Below the pieces are notes generated by a model. The model was not told the origin of the DNA and made no database searches. It was given only the letters and a program-made list of their open reading frames with translations. A stretch of 57,292 nucleotides of DNA from Pirellulaceae bacterium (GTDB taxonomy: Bacteria > Planctomycetota > Planctomycetia > Pirellulales > Pirellulaceae): positions 1-57,292 of the forward strand of contig JAKVCA010000030.1 of assembly GCA_022448315.1 (NCBI GenBank), given 5' to 3'. The position numbers and the translations under genes are program-made. Numbering within the stretch: position 1 is the first letter of the stretch; the number at the start of each line of letters is the position of its first letter. This document shows positions 44,618 through 54,529 of this stretch, one piece after another.

Positions 44618-45919
44618 TTAGTCTTCAAACACGTTCAACTTGTCCGTCTTGATGAGGAAGACGCCGTTGAACATCGATTCGGGACCGATTTCGACTTCAG
44701 GACCTCGGTAACCGATACCGCCGTATTGAGCCTCTGTGAGGTTCTTTGGCACAGGGAAACCTGGATTCAAGAATCCATCGCCGTTGAAGTCCGTGTAGGT
44801 ACGAGTGCTACCGTCCGCGAAAAGAATGTTCGCTGTCTTCTTTTTGCCTGATCCATGAACAGCAAACCAGTCACGGGTATCCTGCAAGTAGGTTCCGGAT
44901 CCGGCAGGACCTGTTGGAGGAGGCAACTGTCCACCAGAAGTTTCGGCGACCTTTTGAGCGGTCAACGATCCTTGTTGTGGCATCAGACTGATGGCCTTGT
45001 TGGTGTCGTTGTAATACGCAGGCCCGTCATTAAAAGCCTCTGAAAGCAAAGAGCCTTGAGTAAGGAACTCCTTCGCCGCAACACTTCCTTGAGCAAAAGG
45101 ATCAGCGCTGCCATCTTCAAGAGATGCCGAGTAAGAAATGTTGAAAGCGAGAATCGCTTCGTCGACATCACCCGGCGCCGAATCACCGAGAACACCAATA
45201 TTCGAAAGAGTGATCGCACCACTTTCAGCCACCCTTCGAGTCAGTGGACCACGTGTGGTACTCAGACCCTTCAAGCCCGTCTTTCCTGCGGCACCTGCGG
45301 CGAGGATATCACCTGAAGCATCCACGGTAAACTTGGGCACACTTCGAACCAGGTGCCAACCGGCAGCGTAATTGGTGTTGTACCCCTGCTCTAGAAAAGC
45401 ACGTGCGATGACGGCTTGCCGCTCGGGAGTGTTGGGCGCTGTCGCCCCAAAAGTAGACGTACCACCACTACCGCTCGCCCCGTTGAAAGATGCGGCGCCA
45501 CAAACTCCATCAGAAAGTCGGACCAAAGGAGCCCCGTCTTTCGAATCCGTCGTGTCCTTGCCAAGCAGGTCATTAAGTTTCTCCGAACCACGCAGGGGAT
45601 TCGAAGGGCAGACGATCACGTTACCGTCGGCGGCATTCATGTTGACGAGGTCAGCGACCCAACCCCAAGTGTCCATGCAACCATCGCGACGGAAATCGCT
45701 GGCTCCGGTGCAGTAACGTTCGTTTGGATCATTGTCAGCAAAAAGATGCAGGCCGATTCCGATATTTCGCAAATTATTCTGGCAGGCAGCTCGCCGGGCA
45801 GATTCGCGAGCCAACAGGACCGCTGGCACGAGAAGGGCCACTAAGATCGCAATGATGGAAATCACGACCAAGAGCTCGATCAGGGTAAAACCCTTGCGGG
45901 TTCGAAGATCAATTGACAT
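44618..45919 (-). CDS. DUF1559 prepilin-like protein
   Basis: 433 aa. Type IV prepilin leader: [20 protein letters not shown] at ~9-28, with Gly-Phe cleavage site and Glu at position 5 of the mature protein. Continues into [22 protein letters not shown], the DUF1559 signature, and the late [15 protein letters not shown] segment. These proteins are processed by a prepilin peptidase and thought to be pseudopilins, but no DUF1559 member has an assigned role I can cite. First after a 389-bp gap; another copy lies upstream. Confidence 0.95.
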   Translation of the reverse strand: MSIDLRTRKGFTLIELLVVISIIAILVALLVPAVLLARESARRAACQNNLRNIGIGLHLFADNDPNERYCTGASDFRRDGCMDTWGWVADLVNMNAADGNVIVCPSNPLRGSEKLNDLLGKDTTDSKDGAPLVRLSDGVCGAASFNGASGSGGTSTFGATAPNTPERQAVIARAFLEQGYNTNYAAGWHLVRSVPKFTVDASGDILAAGAAGKTGLKGLSTTRGPLTRRVAESGAITLSNIGVLGDSAPGDVDEAILAFNISYSASLEDGSADPFAQGSVAAKEFLTQGSLLSEAFNDGPAYYNDTNKAISLMPQQGSLTAQKVAETSGGQLPPPTGPAGSGTYLQDTRDWFAVHGSGKKKTANILFADGSTRTYTDFNGDGFLNPGFPVPKNLTEAQYGGIGYRGPEVEIGPESMFNGVFLIKTDKLNVFED

Positions 45920-46308
45920 TTCTTTTTTAAACCTTTCGATTTAGACTCTTGTAATACACTGTGGTTTCCGCTGTTTTCACTGTCTTGTTACCACCAAGAC
46001 ACAACGGAATAGCAATGAGCTGATTGCTTTCTCGTTGATGTTGGGCAGCGGGAGCCCTTTTCCATTCCCCTAAGCTCAGCTCTCCCCCTTCTCCGTAAGA
46101 TCTGTTTCCCGTTTTTCAACGCACCTTGTGCCCGCTTGAGATTCAGGTGAGGATTTCGGCGAGACTTCAGTCGCGAAAATCGTAGGTTGCTCGCAAGCAG
46201 ACAGGACCGAGTCCACACCACTCATTTGCCCCACTACCCCGAGGCGCTGTATATGGTCTCGGCGGTAGATGAAGAATGAATGAATCGATCGTGAATGTTC
46301 GATTCAAC
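45920..46308. other. intergenic region with two stem-loops
   Basis: 389 bp upstream of the 433-aa prepilin gene. Two adjacent stem-loops: TGTCTTG/CAAGACA (45981-46001, 7 bp, 7-base loop) and AGCAAT/ATTGCT (46011-46028, 6 bp, 6-base loop), starting about 60 bp before the start codon. They could form a structured leader. Confidence 0.4.
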
Positions 46309-47436
46309 TTAGTTCCTTTCCATCGCGTCTCGATCGTAGATGGAATAGAGCGTTGCCATCTCTTCGTGATGCAACTCCTGAAGGTCATCTGCGAATCCGC
46401 CGACAGGACTGAAACCGGTATTGATCAAGGCGTCGCCATTCTGATCTTGGACTGCCCGCACGCTTCCATCTCCAAAGAGAACCATCGTGCTACCGCGATG
46501 TAAGGGCGCGAATGGCCGGTAATCCTGCCGAGTTCCAAGAGCCCAAACGCCCCACCACTGACTTCGGGGCGTGTTATTTCCAAAGGTAGGAACTTCCATT
46601 GTGTCGCGGCGAACCGGACCGGGTGTGTAAGTCACCGCCATCCCTGTTCCCGAGGGAAAATTACCGATGTTCTCGGGAAGCACCTGGCCTGCTCCCCCTC
46701 CATCCGCAAGGAACGGTACGAAGGAGGCGGAAATAGCGGCTCGGTCAAGGTCCCCTTGCCTTAAGGGTCCATTGGTGACGTTTCGAGAAAAAATCGACGT
46801 ATCGCACCCATTCACTGCGGGTTGCGGATTCCCATTACTTTTAAGTCGCAAACCACCTCGAACCAGAAACCAGGATGCCGTGTAGTTGGTGTTGTAGTGC
46901 TTCTTCAGAATCTTCTCTTCGACCAAAATTCTACGGTTTTCCCCCGGCGCAATATTGCCGTCGAGAATCGTGCGACACGGATTCACAATCGAGCTTCCGT
47001 CTGGAGCCGTCCGGCCTTGACTCCCGTAGACATTCACACAGCCTTGCAGTGAGCTGATGGAGGATGGATCTGCGGACAAGAGCGCACCATACGCTGCTGA
47101 AACGCGGTTGTCGTTTGAAGTGCAGAGCATTTGCCCCACGGCAATCTCACTGTTGACCAAATCTGCCACCCAACCGATTTCAGTGACGGCACCGTCATTC
47201 AACCAGTCAAAAGCCCCGGTGCAATACCGACCCGCTTCGTTCGCTTTGGCGGTCAGGCCAATACCAATCTGCCTGAGATTATTTTGGCACATTGTTTTTC
47301 TCGCGGATTCCCGAGCAATAAAAATCGCGGGCATCAACAAAGCGACAAGGATCCCGATGATGGAGATGACCACCAGCATTTCGACCAGTGTGAAACCTCG
47401 ACGACTCCTTCTTCGACTCAAGTCACGCTTTTTCAT
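46309..47436 (-). CDS. DUF1559 prepilin-like protein
   Basis: 375 aa from ATG 47436, which has AAGGAAG eight bases upstream; the frame runs ten codons further without support. Leader [21 protein letters not shown] with Gly-Phe cleavage site; mature region begins FTLVEML and carries [20 protein letters not shown]. Shares the DUF1559 plan with the neighbouring 433-aa gene but the globular part differs. The basic N-terminus ([12 protein letters not shown]) is longer than usual for such leaders. Confidence 0.95.
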   Translation of the reverse strand: MKKRDLSRRRSRRGFTLVEMLVVISIIGILVALLMPAIFIARESARKTMCQNNLRQIGIGLTAKANEAGRYCTGAFDWLNDGAVTEIGWVADLVNSEIAVGQMLCTSNDNRVSAAYGALLSADPSSISSLQGCVNVYGSQGRTAPDGSSIVNPCRTILDGNIAPGENRRILVEEKILKKHYNTNYTASWFLVRGGLRLKSNGNPQPAVNGCDTSIFSRNVTNGPLRQGDLDRAAISASFVPFLADGGGAGQVLPENIGNFPSGTGMAVTYTPGPVRRDTMEVPTFGNNTPRSQWWGVWALGTRQDYRPFAPLHRGSTMVLFGDGSVRAVQDQNGDALINTGFSPVGGFADDLQELHHEEMATLYSIYDRDAMERN

Positions 47437-47755
47437 TGCCAACTTCCTTTGCGGTGGCGAGTTCATTCAGGGAAACCCACATCGTCAGCCGAACGCTCTT
47501 TCCATGTTCTGGGCAAGCATCAAGACTCTCGCTGCCACTGACCATGGCCCGGATTATTAGGCTGCCGAATAAACACTCAATGAAGCAAGCATTAAGAATC
47601 GATGAATTGAAGACTCGCGGACGCAAGGCCGCTCAAGCATCAGATGTTTAAAGAGTTCTTTGTGCCTGTCTTGTCGACACTAGGGGTACTTTTCTATCCT
47701 CAGGGGGCCTCTTAGAACGTTACCCGATTCCTCCTTCACGGCTTTTTAATCAAAG
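47437..47755. other. divergent intergenic region
   Basis: 319 bp between the prepilin gene and the mtnB-like gene. On the minus strand, TTGAGT (47575-47580) with TAATAA (47554-47559) forms a poor-spacing promoter candidate. No gene seen. Confidence 0.35.
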
Positions 47756-48448
47756 ATGAACAACTTCCTCACAAAACCCTCGACTCAAGAGATTTTTTTC
47801 CCAAGCGACCACCCGCTACACGGACACGAGAGAGCCGTACAAAGTCTTCGAAGGTGTGGTTTCGACTTTCAGAAACGAGGCTGGTCAGTGGGAACGAGTT
47901 CGAACTACAGCGTCGTCGCAAGTCGACATCCGTTGAAGTTGGTCGTGACGGCAAGCGGCAAACACAAAGAAATGCTTGCTGCCGAAGATTTCGTGGTGAC
48001 CGATGAGCATGGACAGCCAACCGTACCCGGACAGCCCAAGTCGAGCGCCGAGACATTACTTCACTGCGTGGTCGCCAATGCCCGACCTGAAGTCGGAGCC
48101 ATTCTGCACACGCACTCGGTCTGGTCGACCGTGCTGTCGGACTACTTCTTTGAAGAGAAGGGTTTTGAAATCGAAGGCTTCGAAATGCTTAAGGGCTTGA
48201 GTGGTATCTCCACTCACGAAACCCGACACTGGGTCAACATCTTTCCGAATACCCAGGACATTCCGGTCCTTGCAAAACAGGTCGAGGCGTTCATCCAAGA
48301 TCCGGAAAAAGGACTGACGCACGGCTATCTCATCCACCAACACGGGCTCTACACGTGGGGAAAAGACATCGACGAGGCTCGCAGGCACATCGAAGTCTAC
48401 GAGTTCTTGTTTGAGTGCCTCGCCCGAAAAATGATGCTTAAACGATAA
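47756..48448 (+). CDS. mtnB: class II aldolase/adducin protein, MtnB-like
   Basis: 230 aa. Metal-ligand pair His118/His120 (LHTHSV), acid Glu99 in KSSAET and a later His in LIHQHGLYTWG match methylthioribulose-1-phosphate dehydratase of the methionine salvage pathway; RGWSVGTSSNYSVV and TASGKHKEML are also family segments. L-fuculose- or ribulose-phosphate aldolases share the fold, but the GLYTWG close and the absence of a sugar-aldolase context favour MtnB. Other salvage genes are not present. A short hairpin lies between its stop and that of the next, convergent gene. Confidence 0.85.
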   Translation: MNNFLTKPSTQEIFFPSDHPLHGHERAVQSLRRCGFDFQKRGWSVGTSSNYSVVASRHPLKLVVTASGKHKEMLAAEDFVVTDEHGQPTVPGQPKSSAETLLHCVVANARPEVGAILHTHSVWSTVLSDYFFEEKGFEIEGFEMLKGLSGISTHETRHWVNIFPNTQDIPVLAKQVEAFIQDPEKGLTHGYLIHQHGLYTWGKDIDEARRHIEVYEFLFECLARKMMLKR

Positions 48449-48485
48449 GCTCCATGGCCCATGTCTGAAGATTCAATTGGAGCTT
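48447..48485. terminator. possible bidirectional stem-loop
   Basis: AAGCTCCA (48447-48454) with TGGAGCTT (48478-48485), 23-base loop, between convergent genes. It overlaps the last base pairs of the mtnB gene. Long loop and short tails make it weak. Confidence 0.3.
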
Positions 48486-48494
48486 TTGCGCTGT

Positions 48495-51400
48495 TCAATC
48501 AGGCTGACCTTCATGCGAGCCCTCATGACGCATGTGTTGAAGGTAGAGCCAGATCGCGTCAAATTGAGGCATCGCTTCACCATTGAGAACCTCGGTGACT
48601 TTCGTTGTTTTTCGATCCTCGCTGTATCGAGGCATCTTGGTCAAAGGATCGATTCGCAACGGGTCCAACATCCAACGGCGATAGTATCCATACTTCAATC
48701 GGTCTGCCGCGTCCAAGAGGTTGATGCCTAATGCAACTTGAGTCTTCTGATCTCCGGTGGCTGGCATTTGCCCCAAGGCGTGACACTGACGGCAATCAAA
48801 CCCCTGCAGCTGTCCAAGAAGGGGTTTGCCCAACTCCGCCAAAGCGAGATTCTCGGGCTCGCTGGTGGATTCCGAATGCGTGGATGGAGCGTGTTGCCGG
48901 TGCCACCCACGCGCGATGCCATGACCATACTCCGAGAACATCGGCATCCGGGCCCGCAACCATGGCCTGAGCGGTTTCTCCGAGCCCTCGGCTAGAAATT
49001 GGCCCAGCCATTTCTCGTTGAACTTGTCTCCGGCCCAACTCAGATCCGGCAGCCGCTCGGGCGTCAGTCCTTGGATGGACTCGTCAAAAAGAATTTCTGC
49101 AAGCTCTCCCCCAAGGCCATCCCTTTGATGGCACGAGTAACAACGCAAATCCTGAAACCATCTCTCAGCTCGTTCTTCGGGACTATCGTACGCGAGAGTA
49201 GGTAACTGCTCATCGACCCACTGACTCAATCTCTCTCGTCGAGGTTCTTCAAAATTGAAATCGGGAATCACGGGGAATGAAGCCGATTTTTTTGCCTTTG
49301 AATCTGCGGATCGAAGACAACCCTCATCCGATCGCAGCGATGTGGCTGGAACGCTCCATCGTCGAGCGCGAGTTGGATTGTCCGTTGAATTGTGCATCGC
49401 GTGACAATTGGCGCAACCATATTCCACGAACGCCTTCTCTCCTTCCTCAACATGACCTTCTTCCACCTCGGCCAGTTCATGATCGTTGCCAAGCGACAGG
49501 AGGAAAGCGGACAGTTGGTTGAGTTCCGAGTCATCAAGATGAAAGGCTGGCATCCGATGATGTTTCTGATTTCGGGAAGGATTTTTCAGAAAAGCACGAA
49601 TGGAATCCCGAGTGTATTTCTGTTCGACGTGTTGAAGAGAAATTCTGGAGCTGCTTGGGACTTCGTTGCGAAGTTGATGACAAGCGATGCACCCGATTTC
49701 CTCGAACAGATATTCGCCCGCCTCCTGTTCGTCTTTCGTCTGCGATGGATTGGTCTTGGCATTCAACTCTCGGTCTTTGGCGTTCTCCTCCTCGAGTTGA
49801 GATTTGGATCTCAGGAATGCCACCAGATTTGAAACGGTCTCTTGATGCTCAGGATTCTGCGGATCGAACAGGGTAGGCATCTCACTTTGGGCGTCCAACG
49901 AGTGAGGATTCATGATCCAGTGATACAGCCACGAAGCTTTCAGATCTTTTCCGACTCGGGATAACGATGGGGCTTCAAAATCCAACTCGGTCATTCGCTG
50001 CGGCGACTTAAGAATGTCATCCGAGAGTTGGTGACATCGATAGCATTGAAAACGTGCAAAATCGCCGCGAGCAAGTCGCTCCGTTTTTGCACGAACAAGG
50101 CCCGGGTTCGATGGGTCGTGGAACCAACGGTTCGACGGAATCGGCTCTCGTTCGAAGTCAATGCTTGACCACATCAACTGAAATCCGGCAGTCGGCTCCT
50201 TGGGCGTATCCCAAGTCAATTCCACCCGGTTCAATCCCTTTTCGAGTAAAATTCCGGACCAGGTGGTTTCCCGCTTCTCAGGATGAGTCTCAGCTGTCAG
50301 AACCTGGTCATTCACACTTAGATCGGCACTCCCCGCTCCGAAGCCGTGAAAGTCCACTGGCTGACTTCGATCGACGTAGAGCCACCCCTCAAAGATCGCC
50401 TTAAGCTCTCGGGGCTCGATCGTCGGGGAGACGTGCAAACCGTCGAGCTCCAAAGCGGCAAAACGGTTCACCCGGACATCGCGTTCGAACCCTCCATCAA
50501 TCCGTTGCTGGCTCAGTCGTAGAATCAATCCTGATTCGAGTTCTTCTCGTCGCGGTCTGGCGAACCGATCCAACTGGATCGTTGCCGCATGTGGCCCTGG
50601 CTCCCCGGACTTCTCTCCGAGATGGTGCAATGTCAGATAAACCGTCTGATCCATCCCCCGTTTCCGATGATCTGCGATGCGATAAGAAATTGCCAACTGC
50701 ATGACCGGTTGGATCTTTGGGATCTCGATAAAAACCTGCCGGCGATCTTGAAGTAAAGTCACCGATTTGATTTCAACCTCGTCGTGCCCCTGTTGACCGG
50801 GAGCCGACACCTTGTAGTCCGCGGACCCGTAGTCGGCCGCATAACGATAGTTCCATTGTTCAGCCGACCAGTTATTCGGATCTTGAACGGTCGACTCATC
50901 GAGGGCGTCCCCAAAGGTCAGAATGAGACCGTTGGCGAGAACTTCTTGACGAACAGGCAATGAAATCTGGTTCGATACAGGACTCAATCGGACCAGGCTT
51001 CCGTCATCTACGGAAGCGGATGCCCAGCCCTTAAGTCCCGTCAGATAAAGCTCGCCTGTTCCAGGATGCACGGCCCCGCGACACAAACCGGAGCGACTCT
51101 GAAATGGAAGTCGAATGGCGCCGGCTTGCCAGTCACCCTGAATCTTCTCGGGCAAAACCAGAAGAGGCCAACACCTGCCAAAGGAAAGATGGATCATCGC
51201 ACCGTTAAGCGGTCCCCAGCCTTCTTCCGGTAACCAAACCTGGCCACCACTGGAATTATCGAGCAAACGAGGCAACCAGATCATCGGCCGGTCATAGCCC
51301 AAGGGGCGATTGGCATTCGGCTGGGGACCCCGATATCCATAATGCCCCTGCTCTTTGACCACGGCAATATTCGAAGCGGGTGTCCACTCGCCTTCCTGAG

Positions 51401-53531
51401 GTGCAGCCGTCAACAAACCGTTCGGGCCAAGCCCCATCCCGTTCGGATTACGCAATCCGGTTGCGATCACCTCATGCCGCGAACCGTCTTTCGAGACGCG
51501 TTCGATCCCCGTGTTTCCGCGGGCATAATAAAAATTACCATCGCGATCGACCTCAAGACACGTTGCGTAATCATGAGTGCCCGCACTGGTCGAGCCTTGA
51601 TTATTGAAGTTGATGTAGAGGTCCGCTTCGCCATTCCCATCACGATCTTGCAAACGCGTGATTTGATCTTTACCCAGAACGTGGACCTGCTGGTCTATAA
51701 TCCGCAGACCCAGGGGTTGATACAGGCCAGTGGCATACCTCCGCCAGGTCACCCTTTCCATTTCACGATCCAGCCCGTCCACCAGCCATACATCACCATG
51801 CACCGTACATATGGCGGCGGTACCATTCTCAAAAAAATCGATTCCGCTTAAAAACATAAGCGCTTGATGAGGATTATCGAATGGAACGGAAATCACATCC
51901 ATTCGTAGGCCCGCCTGAACCTCCCCAGCGGAGCCCTGGGTCTCAAGAGGCTCTCCCCAGAGCAACGGACCTGGCTGCTGCAACTCATCGAAATTCAAAG
52001 CCTCGACACCCAGGAGCGCATCGCCCTGCAAAAGGTCTTCCGCATTTCCGACAACGATTTGAAGTTGCTGAGCTTGCTGAGATTCAGGGAGTACCAGCTT
52101 GAGGGTCTGGAAGGCTTGCCCCGGTTGGGTGACAAAATCCATTTCAGGAATCGGATTTGAGCCAAGAAACCGAAAGGCGACGGCGGATTCCGGATCGATC
52201 AATGAACTCACAATGGTCCAAGATTCGCGTTGCTTCTTCGTGACTGCGCCCGCAATAACATGAGCCAGATTCATTTCCAGCGGCTGTTCGTGTGCTTCGA
52301 CTTGCAGCGTTCTCAGGCATTGACCCGGAGTAGTCCCAGAAAATCCTTCGGGAGCCTCAAGCACGCCGATGCCATTCACGGTGTAGCCAAGAACACAACT
52401 CTGGGGTCTTGGCCACAAGGCCTGATAATGAACCGCCTGATCCCCCCAAGCCGATCCTTGAATTCCCTGCCAGGTCAAAGGACCACCGGGACGGGGATGC
52501 CGAATCAGGCCGTATCGCGGTGCTTCGGTCCGAATGAACTCGCCTCCCCACATCGCCCGAGGCGTCATGGTTGACGTGTCATAACAGATCGCACCCTCGG
52601 AGTTCGAGTCCAAACTGACCACCAAACCTTTGAGGACGACCTGATCCTCGACCTGCAAACCGGTCGCCAGAAAGGGGCCTTTATCCATTCCCTGCCAACG
52701 ACCATCGACCGAGTCGTCTTCTGTCCAGCGAAAGCCGATCGCATCTTCTCCCCAATGGCCGGTGATCTTTTCCGTATTGGAGTTGGCTTGCTGTCCTGAA
52801 TCCGCGCTTTGGTTCTCAATCTCTACCGCGGGAATCAGAATCAACTTCTCAACTCGATTGGAAGAGTTCACAAACGAACCTTCATCATCGACTTGGGAAA
52901 AATCCCAGAGTGCAAGTGTGTCTTGATCCATGGCAAGATCCTGAAGCAGATCTTGCTGAGGTCGATGAAGACCTTGGCGAATACGCAAAGTATCCATCAC
53001 TCCATCGCAACCAATTCCTCCTTCAACAAGACGTCCCACGGCCATGGTCGACCCATCATTTTCCGGAGCCACAACCTCGACTTCCTGATCGGCCACTTTT
53101 TGTCCATCCACAAACAGACGAATTCGGTCAGGCGACATTTGCATGGCAACGAGATGCCACTCTCCATCACAAATATCTTCCGTCGATTTGACGTGACTGG
53201 TCCCACTGCCAGGCAAGTAGACTGAAAGATGGCCCGTCTTGGCGAAGCTATAGAGTTCCCAATGACTCGAAGACGCTTTTGGCTCGTTGGCGAGCAGAAT
53301 ATTGAAACCAGATTTGGATTCCAGTTTGACAATCAGTTCCACGGTGAATGGTGTTTTCACCAACGACTGACTGCCAATCATTCCAGCAGCTGCGACTCGA
53401 AAATCAATGGCCTTGCCAAACTCCCCGGGCGTTAATGCCTCTTGGGCGGCAACGCCCTGAGGTAAAACCCAGACCAGCCCGAATGACAGGAACAAAACCT
53501 GCTTCACGCATTGACCCAAAAGTGCAGACAT
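48495..53531 (-). CDS. very large secreted multi-haem protein: LamG, beta-propeller, PA14-like, cytochrome c
   Basis: 1678 aa with a signal peptide (FLFSLG-type core, VLFLSFGLVWVLP). LamG/concanavalin-like domain at ~35-215; a middle domain with a soluble-glucose-dehydrogenase-like propeller near 555-860 (RDGNGEADLYINFNN, GLRNPNGMGLGPNG); a PA14-like region near ~1075-1140; then five c-type haem motifs CYRCH (1163), CIACH (1281), CANCH (1373), CYSCH (1464) and CRQCH (1580). A surface electron-transfer or oxidative enzyme; propeller-plus-haem resembles PQQ or sugar dehydrogenase plans but the cofactor is not shown. CcsA lies in the same group. Stands 48 bp after the mtnB gene stop, convergent. 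Confidence 0.92.
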   Translation of the reverse strand: MSALLGQCVKQVLFLSFGLVWVLPQGVAAQEALTPGEFGKAIDFRVAAAGMIGSQSLVKTPFTVELIVKLESKSGFNILLANEPKASSSHWELYSFAKTGHLSVYLPGSGTSHVKSTEDICDGEWHLVAMQMSPDRIRLFVDGQKVADQEVEVVAPENDGSTMAVGRLVEGGIGCDGVMDTLRIRQGLHRPQQDLLQDLAMDQDTLALWDFSQVDDEGSFVNSSNRVEKLILIPAVEIENQSADSGQQANSNTEKITGHWGEDAIGFRWTEDDSVDGRWQGMDKGPFLATGLQVEDQVVLKGLVVSLDSNSEGAICYDTSTMTPRAMWGGEFIRTEAPRYGLIRHPRPGGPLTWQGIQGSAWGDQAVHYQALWPRPQSCVLGYTVNGIGVLEAPEGFSGTTPGQCLRTLQVEAHEQPLEMNLAHVIAGAVTKKQRESWTIVSSLIDPESAVAFRFLGSNPIPEMDFVTQPGQAFQTLKLVLPESQQAQQLQIVVGNAEDLLQGDALLGVEALNFDELQQPGPLLWGEPLETQGSAGEVQAGLRMDVISVPFDNPHQALMFLSGIDFFENGTAAICTVHGDVWLVDGLDREMERVTWRRYATGLYQPLGLRIIDQQVHVLGKDQITRLQDRDGNGEADLYINFNNQGSTSAGTHDYATCLEVDRDGNFYYARGNTGIERVSKDGSRHEVIATGLRNPNGMGLGPNGLLTAAPQEGEWTPASNIAVVKEQGHYGYRGPQPNANRPLGYDRPMIWLPRLLDNSSGGQVWLPEEGWGPLNGAMIHLSFGRCWPLLVLPEKIQGDWQAGAIRLPFQSRSGLCRGAVHPGTGELYLTGLKGWASASVDDGSLVRLSPVSNQISLPVRQEVLANGLILTFGDALDESTVQDPNNWSAEQWNYRYAADYGSADYKVSAPGQQGHDEVEIKSVTLLQDRRQVFIEIPKIQPVMQLAISYRIADHRKRGMDQTVYLTLHHLGEKSGEPGPHAATIQLDRFARPRREELESGLILRLSQQRIDGGFERDVRVNRFAALELDGLHVSPTIEPRELKAIFEGWLYVDRSQPVDFHGFGAGSADLSVNDQVLTAETHPEKRETTWSGILLEKGLNRVELTWDTPKEPTAGFQLMWSSIDFEREPIPSNRWFHDPSNPGLVRAKTERLARGDFARFQCYRCHQLSDDILKSPQRMTELDFEAPSLSRVGKDLKASWLYHWIMNPHSLDAQSEMPTLFDPQNPEHQETVSNLVAFLRSKSQLEEENAKDRELNAKTNPSQTKDEQEAGEYLFEEIGCIACHQLRNEVPSSSRISLQHVEQKYTRDSIRAFLKNPSRNQKHHRMPAFHLDDSELNQLSAFLLSLGNDHELAEVEEGHVEEGEKAFVEYGCANCHAMHNSTDNPTRARRWSVPATSLRSDEGCLRSADSKAKKSASFPVIPDFNFEEPRRERLSQWVDEQLPTLAYDSPEERAERWFQDLRCYSCHQRDGLGGELAEILFDESIQGLTPERLPDLSWAGDKFNEKWLGQFLAEGSEKPLRPWLRARMPMFSEYGHGIARGWHRQHAPSTHSESTSEPENLALAELGKPLLGQLQGFDCRQCHALGQMPATGDQKTQVALGINLLDAADRLKYGYYRRWMLDPLRIDPLTKMPRYSEDRKTTKVTEVLNGEAMPQFDAIWLYLQHMRHEGSHEGQPD

Positions 53532-53572
53532 CGATGTGTTCCTGGGAAAGGCTTTCCGACCTCAAAGATACA

Positions 53573-53606
53573 ATATGCGTGACCGCATATCAGACGCTTG
53601 GGTCTG
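53573..53606 (-). terminator. tandem stem-loops after enoyl-CoA hydratase
   Basis: Two adjacent hairpins: CAGAC/GTCTG (53591-53606) and ATATGCG/CGCATAT with tetraloop (53573-53590). On the minus strand they follow the hydratase stop and end TTGTATCTTT, a weak T-run. Together they could terminate the hydratase transcript before the giant cytochrome gene. Confidence 0.5.
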
Positions 53607-53612
53607 GCAACT

Positions 53613-54482
53613 CTACCATTGAGGTTTTCGTTTTTCCAGAAACGCCGCAACGCCCTCTGCAGCCGCCTCGGTCGTTCGAGCCGTCGCAGCATTTGCCGCT
53701 GCAATCGCCTGAAATGTTTTCAATGATTCTCCGATCGTCTCGTTCACAAGCTGCTTGGTAAGCAACAACGATTCGCGCGCTCCCTCAGCAGCACTGGAGC
53801 ATAACTCCTGAGCACGAACCCAGACCAGATCCGATTTCACGACCTCATGAAACAATCCCATACGCAAAGCTTCATTGGCATCCACCGCTTCGCCGGACAA
53901 CAACAATCGCGCTGCGGGCCCCGCTCCGAGGCGAAAGCTCAGCAGCGGCGCGGTTTGAGTTGCAACAAGCCCGACCTTGGGTTCCGGCAGCGACACGGTC
54001 GCTTCCGGGGCCGCAACGACCATATCCGCCGCCAACGCAAGAGCGACACCGAGTCCACAGACCGGCCCGTGCACGGCTGCAATGATGGGTACGGGGAGTT
54101 GCAACATTTTCTCGAGAAGACCTTGTACCTGCTTGGCATCGTCATGCCATTGTTTGAAAAACTCGGGATCTCCGACCCCCTCGGACAGTTCCTTCAGGTC
54201 AGTCCCGGCACAGAAAGTTGAGCCAGATGCGGCAAGGATAATGCCGCGAATACCATGAGTCCGATGAAATTCATCGAATGCCTGAGTCAGTTCGCGAATC
54301 GTCAGTCGAGATAGTGCATTCCTGACATCTGGACGATTCAAGATGATGGTACCGCTCGGCCCGTCTCGACGTGTTTTGAGTTGCGTCAAATCGACAGGTT
54401 CGTCGTCACATTCTTCGTACTCACCGTATTCGATTAGTGGTTCTTCAGGCGTATCGTCAGGAGGTGGCACGTCAGCAATCAT
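53613..54482 (-). CDS. enoyl-CoA hydratase/isomerase family protein
   Basis: 289 aa, crotonase fold. Oxyanion-hole segments are AASGSTFCAGTDLKEL and AAVHGPVCGLGVALALAADMVVAA; LPEPKVGLVA follows. The glutamate pair expected in 2-enoyl-CoA hydratase is not clearly assignable: the usual Glu at the GPxxGxG site is not obvious, so isomerase or another crotonase activity is possible. An acidic N-terminal extension of ~45 residues (EPLIEYGEYEECDDEP) is unusual. CorA-like gene lies 47 bp upstream on the same strand. Confidence 0.92.
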   Translation of the reverse strand: MIADVPPPDDTPEEPLIEYGEYEECDDEPVDLTQLKTRRDGPSGTIILNRPDVRNALSRLTIRELTQAFDEFHRTHGIRGIILAASGSTFCAGTDLKELSEGVGDPEFFKQWHDDAKQVQGLLEKMLQLPVPIIAAVHGPVCGLGVALALAADMVVAAPEATVSLPEPKVGLVATQTAPLLSFRLGAGPAARLLLSGEAVDANEALRMGLFHEVVKSDLVWVRAQELCSSAAEGARESLLLTKQLVNETIGESLKTFQAIAAANAATARTTEAAAEGVAAFLEKRKPQW

Positions 54483-54529
54483 GGCGTGGTTCCAATCTTC
54501 ATTTCAAAAGGCAAACCGCACAGCAGGAA

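Noticed and set aside
47554-47580. TTGAGT-TAATAA promoter for the 375-aa prepilin
   Set aside because: Spacer is 15 bases, and the position is more than 100 bp from the start codon; retained only as a comment.
53560-53640. Sequence resembling a tRNA D-arm and anticodon stem on the minus strand
   Set aside because: The D-arm-like part is the last codons of the enoyl-CoA hydratase (PQW and stop), the anticodon loop has six bases, and no T-arm GGTTCGA sequence or acceptor pairing follows. It is better read as two hairpins.
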